From positions 120,818 to 184,817 of the forward strand of contig NZ_CANLFB010000004.1 of the NCBI RefSeq assembly GCF_947489755.1: a stretch of 64,000 nucleotides of DNA. The letters are read 5' to 3'. Position numbers and translations under genes: made by a program. Of the stretch, positions 19,706 through 28,602 are shown piece by piece. The notes beneath the pieces were generated by a model. The model was not told the DNA's origin. It saw only the letters and a list, made by a program, of their open reading frames with translations, and did not search any database. The stretch's first letter is position 1. Each line of letters opens with the position of its first letter. Source of the stretch: an uncultured Psychromonas sp. Its GTDB lineage: Bacteria > Pseudomonadota > Gammaproteobacteria > Enterobacterales > Psychromonadaceae.

Positions 19706-20947
19706 CTAGATACGTTTAAAGATTAACGTACCGTTTGTTCCACCAAAACCAAATGAGTTTGATAATGCATATTCAATGTGTGAAGGACGAGCCTTACCAT
19801 CAGTAACATAATCTAAATCACAGCCTTCACTTGGGTTTTTAAGGTTGATCGTTGGCGGAGCCACTTGATCTTTAATCGCTAATACACTGAAGATTGCTTC
19901 AATTGCACCAGCTGCACCCAATAAGTGACCAGTCATTGACTTAGTTGAGCTCATCATCACAGAATTTGCTGCATCACCCCAAATACCTTTAACAGCTTGT
20001 GTTTCAGCAATATCACCAGCTGGAGTAGAAGTACCGTGTGCATTGATATATTGAATATCAGTTGCTTCGATACCTGCATCTCTAATTGCGTTTTTCATTG
20101 ATAATGCTGCACCAGCACCACTTTCTGGTGGTGACGTCATGTGGTAAGCATCACCACTCATACCAAAACCAACAAACTCAGCATAGATTTTTGCGCCACG
20201 TGCTTTTGCATGTTCGTATTCTTCAATCACTAATACGCCTGCACCATCACCTAATACAAAACCATCACGTGATTCGTCCCATGGACGACTCGCTGTTTCT
20301 GGAGAATCATTACGTGTAGATAAAGCACGTGCAGCACCAAAACCACCCATGCCCATTTCTGTTGATGCTTTTTCAGCACCACCAACAAACATCACATCAG
20401 CATCACCGTGTTGGATCATACGAGCGCCTAAACCGATACTATGCGTACCCGTTGTGCAGGCTGTTGTTACTGCGATATTAGGACCTTTTAGGCCTTTGTT
20501 GATAGAAACATGACCAGAAATCATATTAATAATCGTTGCTGGTACAAAGAATGGGCTGATTTTGCGAGGACCACTTTTTGCAAAGTTATCTTTGTTCGCT
20601 TCGATAATACCTAAACCACCAATACCAGAACCAATCGCAACACCGATGCGCTCAGCATTTTCATCAGTCACTTCTAAACCTGAATCTTGAAATGCTTGTT
20701 CAGCGGCTGCAACGCCGTATTGGATAAATAAATCCATTTTACGCGCTTCTTTCTTTGGCATATATTCTTCGACATTAAAGTCTTTGATTAGGCCAGCAAA
20801 CTTAGTAGAGAATTTTTCAGTATCAAAATGTTCGATATTTGAAATCCCACTTTTACCTGCTTGTACTGCCTGCCATGATTGCTCTACCGTATTGCCAACT
20901 GGCGATATCATACCTAAACCGGTTACTACAACTCGACGCTTTGACAC
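19706..20947 (-). CDS. fabF: 3-oxoacyl-ACP synthase II
   Basis: 413 residues, usual length. The catalytic triad is visible: Cys in [11 protein letters not shown] (about 164), His in [11 protein letters not shown] (about 304) and His in [10 protein letters not shown] (about 341). The start is GTG (20947) with AGGAGA upstream. It elongates acyl-ACP, including C16:1 to C18:1, the step that raises membrane fluidity in the cold. It follows acpP with a terminator between them. Confidence 0.97.
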   Translation of the reverse strand: MSKRRVVVTGLGMISPVGNTVEQSWQAVQAGKSGISNIEHFDTEKFSTKFAGLIKDFNVEEYMPKKEARKMDLFIQYGVAAAEQAFQDSGLEVTDENAERIGVAIGSGIGGLGIIEANKDNFAKSGPRKISPFFVPATIINMISGHVSINKGLKGPNIAVTTACTTGTHSIGLGARMIQHGDADVMFVGGAEKASTEMGMGGFGAARALSTRNDSPETASRPWDESRDGFVLGDGAGVLVIEEYEHAKARGAKIYAEFVGFGMSGDAYHMTSPPESGAGAALSMKNAIRDAGIEATDIQYINAHGTSTPAGDIAETQAVKGIWGDAANSVMMSSTKSMTGHLLGAAGAIEAIFSVLAIKDQVAPPTINLKNPSEGCDLDYVTDGKARPSHIEYALSNSFGFGGTNGTLIFKRI

Positions 20948-21020
20948 TAGACTCTCCTAAATGAAGCTTTAAAAACAATAACTAAACACTTTCTATAAAA
21001 TACTTAGATATTATTTCACT

Positions 21021-21118
21021 TAATTATATTGCGTTAAAAAATGATGACTAGAAAACTTTTATCGTTAGAAATTTTTATTAAAAAATTTTATTGTTAAAAA
21101 ACTTTATTATTAAAAAAC
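21021..21118. repeat. AT-rich degenerate repeats, fabF-acpP spacer
   Basis: Several imperfect copies of a TTATTRTTAAAAAACTTT-like unit follow one another before the acpP terminator. No coding potential. They could be slippage products or an AT-rich upstream element for fabF. Confidence 0.4.
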
Positions 21119-21144
21119 AAAAGGCGGTCAGAAGACCGCCTTTT
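21119..21144 (-). terminator. Terminator after acpP
   Basis: A perfect 11-bp stem, AAAAGGCGGTC and GACCGCCTTTT, with an AGAA loop, lies 30 bp after the acpP stop. It likely limits read-through into fabF and helps give acpP its high relative expression. Confidence 0.9.
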
Positions 21145-21173
21145 AGAAATTTTCTACACATTAAAGTGAAGAA

Positions 21174-21407
21174 TTAACCGTTGTTAACAACGTAATCAAT
21201 AGCAGACTGAACAGTAGTGATTTTCTCTGCTTCGTCATCTGGGATCTCTGTATCGAATTCTTCTTCAAGAGCCATTACAAGCTCAACTGTGTCTAGTGAA
21301 TCAGCACCAAGATCGTCAACGAAAGAAGCTTCGTTTTTAACTTCGTCAAGTTGAACACCTAACTGTTCAACGATGATGTTTTTTACGCGTTCTTCGATAT
21401 TGCTCAT
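21174..21407 (-). CDS. acpP: Acyl carrier protein
   Basis: 77 residues, acidic. The phosphopantetheine Ser is in [18 protein letters not shown] (about residue 37). It carries growing fatty acids. It follows fabG after a 175-bp spacer that likely holds its own promoter, as is common for acpP. Confidence 0.98.
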   Translation of the reverse strand: MSNIEERVKNIIVEQLGVQLDEVKNEASFVDDLGADSLDTVELVMALEEEFDTEIPDDEAEKITTVQSAIDYVVNNG

Positions 21408-21582
21408 TTTTTATCTTCCTTTGTAATTACGCTTTTGCGTTAAGTTGCGGTAGTTTATTCTATCGCGTTTAATATTCAAGTATTCTATCACTGGTTAGAC
21501 CAGTATTTTAAGATTTTAATCAATAAATTAGTAGAATATCTATCTTTTTTTAGCTTAGTTGCTTAACAGAGTTTGTCAACAA

Positions 21583-22317
21583 CTAGACCATGTACATACC
21601 ACCGTTAACGTGAATTGTTTCACCGGTGATATAAGCAGCACTTTCAGAAGCTAAAAACACAACTGTAGCAGCGATTTCTTTCGGGTCGCCTAAACGACCA
21701 GCAGGTACATTTGTTAATGTTGCAGCACGTTGTTCTTCATTCAATGCTTTTGTCATATCAGTTTCAATGAAACCTGGCGCAACTGTATTCACAGTAATAC
21801 CACGACTTGCAACTTCACGCGCTAATGATTTAGTAAAACCAATTACACCTGCTTTTGCTGCAGCATAGTTAGCTTGACCAGCATTACCCATTGTACCCAC
21901 TACTGAACCAATATTAATAATTCGACCAGCACGCTTCTTCATCATAGGACGAAGTGCCGCTTTACTCAATTTAAAAATAGGCGTTAAGTTAGTACCGATA
22001 ATGTCATCCCATTCTGCATCTTTCATGCGCATTAATAGGTTGTCACGTGTGATACCAGCATTGTTAACTAATACGTCAACACTACCGAATTCTTTCTTAA
22101 TCTCAGCAAATAGTCCATCTATTGATTCTGTTTCAGTTACGTTTAATACAAAACCTTTACCTGCATCACCTAAATATTCACTAATAGCAGCAGCGCCACT
22201 TTCGCTAGTTGCTGTACCTAGTACCGTTGCACCTAATGCAACAAAATTTTCTGCAATTGCACGTCCAATACCACGACTTGCACCTGTTATTAATACTACT
22301 TGATCTTGCATACTCAT
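21583..22317 (-). CDS. fabG: 3-oxoacyl-ACP reductase
   Basis: 244 residues, classical SDR. NADPH motif TGASRGIGRAIA, NNAG, the catalytic INIGSVVG Ser and YAAAKAG (Tyr-x3-Lys), and APGFIETDM are in order. It reduces beta-ketoacyl-ACP. It starts 2 nt after the fabD stop, between fabD and acpP, its conserved place. Confidence 0.97.
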   Translation of the reverse strand: MSMQDQVVLITGASRGIGRAIAENFVALGATVLGTATSESGAAAISEYLGDAGKGFVLNVTETESIDGLFAEIKKEFGSVDVLVNNAGITRDNLLMRMKDAEWDDIIGTNLTPIFKLSKAALRPMMKKRAGRIINIGSVVGTMGNAGQANYAAAKAGVIGFTKSLAREVASRGITVNTVAPGFIETDMTKALNEEQRAATLTNVPAGRLGDPKEIAATVVFLASESAAYITGETIHVNGGMYMV

Positions 22318-22319
22318 TA

Positions 22320-23261
22320 TTATTCTCCTTTAACAGCAGCTAATGCAGCCGCTAAACTTGCTGTGTCATTAATTGCTTGTGCCGTAAAACTTTTATCAAT
22401 GCGGCGAACTAAGCCACTTAATACTTTACCTGGGCCAGCTTCAACTTGTAAGTTGATACCTTGCTCTGCGATTTTAACGATAATATCTGTCCAGCGAACT
22501 GGGCAGTATAATTGACGCACTAAGGCATCTTTAATTTTGTCAGCATCTGTTTCAATGGCTACATCAACATTATTAATAACAGATATTGTTGGTGTATTAA
22601 ATTTTACTGTTTGCAATGCAATGGCTAATTCATCTGCAGCTGGTTTCATTAATGCACAATGAGAAGGCACTGAAACAGGTAAAGGTAAAGCACGTTTTGC
22701 ACCCGCTTCTTTACATAAAACACCAGCACGTTCTACTGCATCTTTATTACCTGCAATAACCACTTGGCCAGGCGAGTTAAAGTTAACAGGAGAAACAACT
22801 TCACCTTGTGCAGCTTGTTCACAGGCAGCTTTGATTTCAGCATCACCTAAACCAATGATAGCGTACATTGCACCAACACCAGCAGGCACTGCTTGTTGCA
22901 TTAATTGACCACGAAGCTCTACTAATTTTAATGCGTCTTTAAAGTCGATAACACCAGCACAAACTAACGCAGAGTATTCACCTAGGCTATGCCCGGCAAT
23001 CGTCGTTGGTTGTTCACCACCGACTTCAGCCCAAACACGCCAAACAGCGACAGATGCCGCTAATAATGCAGGTTGAGTTTTATCTGTTTGGTTTAAAGCT
23101 TCTACAGGACCATCTTGGCATAATGCCCAAAGATCATAACCTAGCGCATCACTTGCTTCTTTAAATGTATCAATAACAACAGGATAAGTAGATGCTAGAT
23201 CAGCTAACATACCTAAGCTTTGTGAACCTTGGCCAGGAAAGGCAAATGTAAAGTTTGTCAT
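22320..23261 (-). CDS. fabD: Malonyl-CoA:ACP transacylase
   Basis: 313 residues. FPGQGSQ near the start, the nucleophile Ser in IAGHSLGEYSALV (about 92) and the catalytic His in VPSHCALM (about 201) identify FabD. It loads malonate on ACP. It is separated from fabH by about 100 bp and coupled to fabG. Confidence 0.97.
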   Translation of the reverse strand: MTNFTFAFPGQGSQSLGMLADLASTYPVVIDTFKEASDALGYDLWALCQDGPVEALNQTDKTQPALLAASVAVWRVWAEVGGEQPTTIAGHSLGEYSALVCAGVIDFKDALKLVELRGQLMQQAVPAGVGAMYAIIGLGDAEIKAACEQAAQGEVVSPVNFNSPGQVVIAGNKDAVERAGVLCKEAGAKRALPLPVSVPSHCALMKPAADELAIALQTVKFNTPTISVINNVDVAIETDADKIKDALVRQLYCPVRWTDIIVKIAEQGINLQVEAGPGKVLSGLVRRIDKSFTAQAINDTASLAAALAAVKGE

Positions 23262-23362
23262 TTTTAATTCCTAAATTTTCTATTAATATTTTTGTAATGG
23301 CTCTGTAATATTTTTAAAATAAACTTATATAAATACTAAGTTCTATAAGCCAAATTTATCAG

Positions 23363-24322
23363 CTACATTACGACCAGCGCGCTGCCCCAAGTAAAACCAC
23401 CACCAAATGCTTCTAATAGCACTAATTGGCCCGGTTTAATTTGTCCACTTCTTACTCCCTCATCAAGAGCAAGTGGGACTGATGCAGCAGAAGTATTCCC
23501 ATGTTTATCAAGTGTTAAAATAACCTGATCCATAGACATACCTAGCTTTTTAGCCGTTGCAGCAATAATACGTTGGTTAGCTTGATGTGGCACTAACCAA
23601 TCCAATTGATCTTTTTCAATATTGTTAGCTGCTAATGTATCAACGACAACTTGGCTTAATTTTTTAACAGCGACTTTAAAGACTTCATTACCCGCCATTG
23701 ATAAATATGAATTAGTCAACGTATCTGGTTTACCTCTCTCAACATTAGGTAATTTGAGTAACTCTCCAAATCGACCATCAGAGTTGATATGAGTAGATAA
23801 GATACCTGGTTCTTCTGTTGCAGTTAAGACAACGGCCCCTGCACCATCACCAAATAAAATAATAGTACTTCTATCTGTAGGATCACAAGTATTCGCTAAT
23901 GCATCAGCACCAATCACTAATATATTTTTTGCACCGCCTGCTTTAATGAAATTATCTGCGATACTTAGTGCATAAGTGAAACCCGCACAAGCAGCTGACA
24001 CATCAAAAGCAGGAATATCATATATACCTAACAAATCTTGTACTTCACAAGCAGCTGAAGGAAAAGCATTATGGTTACTTGTGGTTGCCACAATAATTAA
24101 ATCTAAGTCACTTGCTTCCAAGTTCGCCGCTTGTAAAGCTTGCTCTCCAGCTTGTTTGCCCATGAACGCGATCGTTTCTTGTTCATTAGCAATACGACGC
24201 TCTTTTATACCAGTACGTACAGTGATCCATTCGTCACTTGTATCAACCATCTTTTCCAAGTCTTGGTTGGTGCGTACTGCTGTTGGTAAATAACTACCCG
24301 TACCTATAATTTTGCTATTCAT
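23363..24322 (-). CDS. fabH: 3-oxoacyl-ACP synthase III
   Basis: 319 residues. Catalytic Cys in [13 protein letters not shown] (about 112), His in [11 protein letters not shown] (about 245) and Asn in [10 protein letters not shown] (about 275). It starts fatty acid synthesis from acetyl-CoA and malonyl-ACP. It overlaps plsX by 8 nt. Confidence 0.97.
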   Translation of the reverse strand: MNSKIIGTGSYLPTAVRTNQDLEKMVDTSDEWITVRTGIKERRIANEQETIAFMGKQAGEQALQAANLEASDLDLIIVATTSNHNAFPSAACEVQDLLGIYDIPAFDVSAACAGFTYALSIADNFIKAGGAKNILVIGADALANTCDPTDRSTIILFGDGAGAVVLTATEEPGILSTHINSDGRFGELLKLPNVERGKPDTLTNSYLSMAGNEVFKVAVKKLSQVVVDTLAANNIEKDQLDWLVPHQANQRIIAATAKKLGMSMDQVILTLDKHGNTSAASVPLALDEGVRSGQIKPGQLVLLEAFGGGFTWGSALVVM

Positions 24323-25355
24323 GTGATAAACAATCTCGCTCTGCTAAGACAGATTCCAACCTTGCGCTAATGCAAGCAGGTATCTGCCATTGAATTTCTT
24401 TAATCGCTTGTTCTATTGCATAAGTAAATGCTTCTACATTTGCACTACCATGACTTTTTACAACAATGCCGCGCAACCCAATCAAACTGGCACCATTATA
24501 CAGATCTGGATGCAAATGTTTTAATTGGTTTTTTATTATTGGATTCAATAACTTACTAAGAAAACGACTATACCAAGTTGCATTCATCGCTTTTTGTAAT
24601 TGATCCAAGAATACCCGCCCCATTCCTTCATAACTTTTCAGTGCGATATTACCACTAAAGCCATCGGTGACGACGACATCCGCACGACCATCGAACAACT
24701 CGTTAGCCTCTATATAACCGATATAGTTTATATATTCAGTATTAGACAACAAATTTGCACAATGTTTTATCGTCTCATTACCTTTATTGATCTCACGACC
24801 CACATTTAGCAATGACACGCTTGGAGAACTTAATTGCTCAACTTTTTCACACAATACACTGCCCATTAATGCAAAGTTAAACAATGTATCACACCCACAT
24901 TGAAGGTTAGCCCCCAAATCCATTAAGTAACTATGTCCACCTCGGTTATTAGGTAGCGCAGAGACTAATGCAGGACGCGAAATACCGTCTAGTGTTTTTA
25001 AAGTGTGCTTAGCTAATAGCATAAGCGCGCCTGTATTGCCGGCACTAACACAAGCATCGGCGTCACCATTAGCCACTAATTGTAACGCAACGAGCATTGA
25101 AGACTGAATGCGATGACGTAACACAGAAACTGGATCATCTTCCATTGATATGTTTTCTGGCGCGTGCATAAATTTAACTCGAGGGTGTTCAAGTAACTGA
25201 TATTGCTTTAATAAAGGGGATATTATTTGGTTATCACCGACGATAGTGATGTATAAGTTGGGGTGTAATTGTAAGGATTTAAAACTGGCAGGTAAAGAAA
25301 TATGGGGGCCAAAATCTCCCCCCATGGCATCAAGCGCAATGGTAAAGTTACGCAA
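24315..25355 (-). CDS. plsX: Phosphate acyltransferase PlsX
   Basis: 346 residues. [18 protein letters not shown] at the start, SAGNTGALM and [13 protein letters not shown] are PlsX blocks. It makes acyl-phosphate from acyl-ACP for phospholipid synthesis. The only sensible start is TTG (25355), 9 nt after the rpmF stop; the next in-frame codon upstream that could start is ATT. Translation is probably coupled to rpmF. Confidence 0.94.
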   Translation of the reverse strand: MRNFTIALDAMGGDFGPHISLPASFKSLQLHPNLYITIVGDNQIISPLLKQYQLLEHPRVKFMHAPENISMEDDPVSVLRHRIQSSMLVALQLVANGDADACVSAGNTGALMLLAKHTLKTLDGISRPALVSALPNNRGGHSYLMDLGANLQCGCDTLFNFALMGSVLCEKVEQLSSPSVSLLNVGREINKGNETIKHCANLLSNTEYINYIGYIEANELFDGRADVVVTDGFSGNIALKSYEGMGRVFLDQLQKAMNATWYSRFLSKLLNPIIKNQLKHLHPDLYNGASLIGLRGIVVKSHGSANVEAFTYAIEQAIKEIQWQIPACISARLESVLAERDCLSHE

Positions 25356-25364
25356 AGTAATAAC

Positions 25365-25535
25365 TTACTTTTCGATGACTTTTTTGCCTTTGTAGAAGCC
25401 GTCAGCAGTAACGTGATGACGACGGTGAGTTTCACCAGAAGTACTGTCAACAGTTAAAGTTGGTGCACTTAGTGCATCATGTGAACGACGCATACCGCGT
25501 TTTGAAGGAGTCTTACGACTTTTTTGTACTGCCAT
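25365..25535 (-). CDS. rpmF: 50S ribosomal protein L32
   Basis: 56 residues: it starts [20 protein letters not shown] and ends [10 protein letters not shown], the classic L32 sequence with the usual length. It sits between yceD and plsX as in nearly all gammaproteobacteria. L32 lies near the peptidyl-transferase centre of the 50S subunit. Confidence 0.97.
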   Translation of the reverse strand: MAVQKSRKTPSKRGMRRSHDALSAPTLTVDSTSGETHRRHHVTADGFYKGKKVIEK

Positions 25536-25553
25536 TTTAAAAATTCCTGCTTG

Positions 25554-26075
25554 TTACTTGAGCTTTAGCTGAGCTAGCGCATCAAATGGGTTAGGACGTT
25601 CTTGTTCTTCTTCAATTTCGCCAAAGCTACTTTCGTAGTCACTGTATTTACAATCCTCAATTGCATGCATCGCAATCTGTGGAAGAGTTAATAACAGTTC
25701 GTCTTCAACTATTTGGTGAAGATTTACCTCCCCATTTTCATCGTAATAAATGGGTTCATAAACGTCTGGTAAATTATTTTCCTGTTCTTTATTAAGAACG
25801 GGACAATACGTAAATTCAGCTTCACACTGATAAATCATAGGCTCATTGCACCGTTGACAAGTGAGTTCTACTGCGACGCTTGCTTTACCATTGAATATTT
25901 TCAGTTTTTGCTGATCAACATCAAAGGCAAAATAAGTATCGATATCAGATTGAATACTGATTGTTGACTCTATTAATCTGCTTAATAAAGATTTGTCTAG
26001 GCTAGCTAGTATCTCTAATCTGTTATTAGCAGCGCGAACAGAATCAACGCTAATCGGTAGTTTAACCTTTTGCAT
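25554..26075 (-). CDS. yceD: YceD/DUF177 rRNA accumulation protein
   Basis: 173 residues; it begins MQKVKLPISVD as in E. coli YceD. Two Cys pairs, ELTCQRCNEP and the later EDCKYSD region, and the QKPNPF-like end ERPNPFDALAQL are characteristic. It is needed for normal 23S rRNA levels. It is the first gene of the rpmF-fab cluster. A consensus promoter ends so close to the ATG that the message would be almost leaderless. Confidence 0.92.
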   Translation of the reverse strand: MQKVKLPISVDSVRAANNRLEILASLDKSLLSRLIESTISIQSDIDTYFAFDVDQQKLKIFNGKASVAVELTCQRCNEPMIYQCEAEFTYCPVLNKEQENNLPDVYEPIYYDENGEVNLHQIVEDELLLTLPQIAMHAIEDCKYSDYESSFGEIEEEQERPNPFDALAQLKLK

Positions 26076-26083
26076 GGTGGCGA

Positions 26084-26112
26084 ATAATATAGATAGAGTT
26101 CAATATAGTCAA
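26084..26112 (-). promoter_or_regulatory. Sigma-70 promoter of yceD-rpmF-plsX-fab
   Basis: On the minus strand TTGACT (26112-26107), 17 bp, then TATTAT (26089-26084). Transcription would start about 26077, only 2 nt before the yceD ATG at 26075, and no Shine-Dalgarno sequence precedes that ATG. Other promoters further upstream are possible. Confidence 0.6.
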
Positions 26113-26211
26113 AGAAAAAGCGTTATTTTTATTAAGTTTTTATTCAGCTATCGCTTTATTCTTTGGTTGTCCTTAAAATAAACTTATTTTTATACTTAAG
26201 TAAGGTTCATT

Positions 26212-26793
26212 ATGCCACAAAAGCTAGTGTTAGCATCGACTTCACCGTTTAGAAAACAGCTGTTAGAAAAACTCCATTTAGACTTTTCCACAGCTAACCC
26301 ACAGGTTAACGAAGATGAATTGCCTGGGGAAACGGCCGTTCAATTAGTAGAAAGGCTAGCCATTGCAAAAGCACAAGCAGTCGTTAAAGACTTTCCGGAT
26401 GCCTTAATCATAGGATCAGACCAAGTTTGTTTAAATAACGGTAAAATATTAGGGAAACCCGGTAATTTTGAAAATGCCTTTAAGCAATTAAAAGCAGCCA
26501 GTGGCCAACATGTTACTTTTTATACGGGACTTGCTGTTGTTAATAGTCAAACAGGTCAAGTGCACTCTTTAGTTGAACCCTTTGATGTGTATTTCCGTGA
26601 ATTATCAGATCAAATGATCACTAACTACCTTAATAAAGAACAACCTTATAATTGTGCAGGCAGTTTTAAAAGCGAAGGGTTTGGTATTAGTTTATTTAGT
26701 CGCTTCGAAGGAAAAGATCCTAATAGCTTAATTGGTCTTCCCCTTATCTCTTTAATTGAATTGCTAGAAAAAGAAGGTTTAGCTGTACTTTAA
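26212..26793 (+). CDS. yceF: Maf-type m7GTP pyrophosphatase
   Basis: 193 residues. LVLASTSPFRKQLLEKL (about 5-21), NEDELPGETAVQLVERLA, IIGSDQVC and CAGSFKSEGFGI closely match E. coli YceF, the subgroup that prefers 7-methyl-GTP. It hydrolyses non-standard NTPs. It is divergent from yceD, as in E. coli. Confidence 0.93.
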   Translation: MPQKLVLASTSPFRKQLLEKLHLDFSTANPQVNEDELPGETAVQLVERLAIAKAQAVVKDFPDALIIGSDQVCLNNGKILGKPGNFENAFKQLKAASGQHVTFYTGLAVVNSQTGQVHSLVEPFDVYFRELSDQMITNYLNKEQPYNCAGSFKSEGFGISLFSRFEGKDPNSLIGLPLISLIELLEKEGLAVL

Positions 26794-26915
26794 TTACGCT
26801 AGATAATATGGCTCATTAGATTAAATGAGAGTAACCAATAGACAATGAGTAGCATTAGGTATGAATTATATAAAGTATAGATTCGCCTCTTTCTACTCAT
26901 CAAATTAAGTTAACT

Positions 26916-27111
26916 AACCTCAATTCTGGTTAACGGAAGCGAAAGGTTATTTTAAATCATATCGTTATAAAAATTTATTATACAATACTGCTAGTTGTGC
27001 GTAGTTCAAGGCAAATTATTGAAGCAATAACTGGTTATTGGGAAATAATTTAACGAAGAAACTCGCTCAAATAGTGGTGTTGTATCGCTTTTCTTATCCA
27101 GAACTGAGGTT
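26916..27111 (+). mobile_element. MITE-like element, copy 1 (196 bp)
   Basis: The ends are imperfect inverted repeats of about 28 bp: AACCTCAATTCTGGTTAA on the left, and AACCTCAGTTCTGGATAA as the complement of the right end. AACT flanks both sides (26912-26915 and 27112-27115), a likely target duplication. It is the same length as copy 2 (58729-58924) and differs at 8 positions (about 96% identity). There is no transposase frame; the open frame that runs through it into the next gene is probably chance. Its right end lies 7 bp before the ATG of the next gene. Confidence 0.85.
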
Positions 27112-27118
27112 AACTACT

Positions 27119-27529
27119 ATGACACAAGAAACACTTCCCATTAAAATCGTTGCCGATCAAAGCTTTTCCAGCGCACTGACACCTTTATTAAATAAATTAG
27201 AAATGTGGATTAACTTTCAAGCATTAAAAGCAAATTGGTATGGCGATAACGCGTGTATTTTATCTTTTCATTTTACATTAGTGAGATCACTTACAGAGGA
27301 CCTACCATTTATAAATAATGAAGTGAGTCTAGAAGCCAATAAAGAGGATTGCATTATTGATAACAATGTAGCCTATTGTTATCAACAAAAAAACTTAACC
27401 ACCACAGCATATATTGCCGTTACTGATTTAATCAAAACAAAAACCAATATCGAATCTGAAATTAAAAAACGTTTAATTCAAGTCACTAATAGCATTGCTA
27501 AAAAACATGCTTTAAGGCCATTAGGTTAG
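27119..27529 (+). CDS. Unknown protein, 136 aa, next to MITE
   Basis: Starts MTQETLPIKIVADQSFSS; ATG 27119. The frame stays open upstream through the MITE (to a TTG at 27038), but that start would be inside the inserted element, so ATG 27119 is preferred. The ribosome site GAGG (27106-27109, 9 nt before the ATG) is part of the MITE's terminal repeat. Soluble, mixed alpha/beta by composition, with NNVAYCYQQKNL and a Lys-rich C-terminal helix (ESEIKKRLIQVTNSIAKKHA). I do not recognise the family. Whether the insertion changed its expression cannot be seen here. Confidence 0.65.
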   Translation: MTQETLPIKIVADQSFSSALTPLLNKLEMWINFQALKANWYGDNACILSFHFTLVRSLTEDLPFINNEVSLEANKEDCIIDNNVAYCYQQKNLTTTAYIAVTDLIKTKTNIESEIKKRLIQVTNSIAKKHALRPLG

Positions 27530-27970
27530 CCTTTTAGTTGCTACCTCTACTCTATTTGCTAATAGGTAGGCAAAATCCGAATAATAACCAAAGTAAACAG
27601 ACTCATTCAATATCCTCTCTTTTTCACTTGCCTTAATATAATCCGCCAACTGACGATTATATTGTCATAGAGAATGAATACCATAATAAATAATCACTAA
27701 CATTTATTGCTTAAAACAATCATTTGGACATATGGGGGCAACATTTAGACATTTGGTTGCCTTTATCACTGATCGATACCTTATATTAATGCCATAAATA
27801 CTGCACATTTAATAAATTCAGCTTTATAGCTATCGACTGATTGTAGACATTAACTTGGTTTTAACTTCGTTATGAAATGATTAAATTAAATGGAACAGAG
27901 TATTTCACCCATATCTATCAATTACTTAGCTTTAAAATAAAAAATAGACTAATAAACATTAAGGAACAAC
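27530..27970. other. Intergenic, 441 bp, with two hairpins
   Basis: No ORF of substance. A perfect 9-bp dyad AATATAATC/GATTATATT (27635-27643 and 27655-27663) has an 11-nt loop. GGCAAC/GTTGCC (27737-27742 and 27756-27761) pair around the near-repeat ACATTTAGACATTTG. Neither has a T-run, so they are not simple terminators. Confidence 0.5.
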
Positions 27971-28234
27971 ATGACGTTATCACAAACACAACCAAAATCG
28001 ATGTCACTTTACTATTATGACGCTTGCCCTTTTTGTGCAATGACCCGTAAAGCAATCCAAAAGTTAGGGGTTAGTATTGAGCCAAGAAATATTCAACAAA
28101 ATAATCAACATCGAAGCGATTTGATTCAAGGCGGTGGTAAAAAACAAGTGCCTTGTTTACGTATTGAACATAGCAATGGTGAAACGCAATGGTTATACGA
28201 ATCGAGTGATATTGTTAACTTTATATCGCAATAA
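27971..28234 (+). CDS. Glutaredoxin-like protein, CPFC active site
   Basis: 87 residues. LYYYDACPFCAMTRKAIQKLG carries a CPFC motif at about 19-22; QVPCLRI provides the cis-Pro (about 58) and the end SSDIVNFIS matches the thioredoxin-fold GST-N/glutaredoxin group. It probably reduces disulphides with glutathione; a Phe in the CPxC motif (rather than CPYC) is common in this membrane-adjacent YgrG-like group. Ribosome site AAGGAA precedes the ATG. It is a single gene, convergent with uvrB. Confidence 0.85.
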   Translation: MTLSQTQPKSMSLYYYDACPFCAMTRKAIQKLGVSIEPRNIQQNNQHRSDLIQGGGKKQVPCLRIEHSNGETQWLYESSDIVNFISQ

Positions 28235-28602
28235 ATGTTATTAATAAATATTTCAGCTTAAATCTTTAATTAAGGCAGATTCAACCTTAAAGTGCATAAC
28301 GAGTTAACGCTGAAAATTTAAAGTATCATTCGATAAGAATTAATCTTATGTTTATTTTGCTCATCAAAACAAACATAAGATTTAAATGACACTATCGAGT
28401 AAAAGTCTCCACAATACTATTAACAATTCCTCACTAATAAATCGTTACAATAAAGACACTGTTTTAGTCCTTACTATAATGAACACCAGTGCAATGAATA
28501 ATGCTCTAGTAAATAGCTTTGTGGTAAGGAATGCTTTCTATAACAACATTTTTTATAACAACATTTTTTATAATAGTGTTTTCTATACCAAGGTCTCTCG
28601 AA
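28235..28602. other. Intergenic between glutaredoxin gene and uvrB
   Basis: 368 bp, AT-rich. A plus-strand frame (28386-28685) runs into uvrB, but its Asn/Phe/Tyr-rich product comes from the tandem repeat at 28539-28583 and looks non-coding. No clear uvrB terminator is seen. Confidence 0.55.
28539..28583. repeat. 15-bp tandem repeat after uvrB
   Basis: TATAACAACATTTTT occurs twice exactly (28539-28553 and 28554-28568), then a diverged third unit TATAATAGTGTTTTC (28569-28583). It lies 20-65 bp downstream of the uvrB stop. Confidence 0.85.

Noticed and set aside
25223..25450. Minus-strand 75-codon frame over rpmF/plsX
   Set aside because: Different frame over two certain genes, rpmF and plsX.
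27038..27118. Upstream extension of the 136-aa gene through the MITE
   Set aside because: The extra 27 codons lie mostly within the inserted element; the other MITE copy shows this is not part of a gene.
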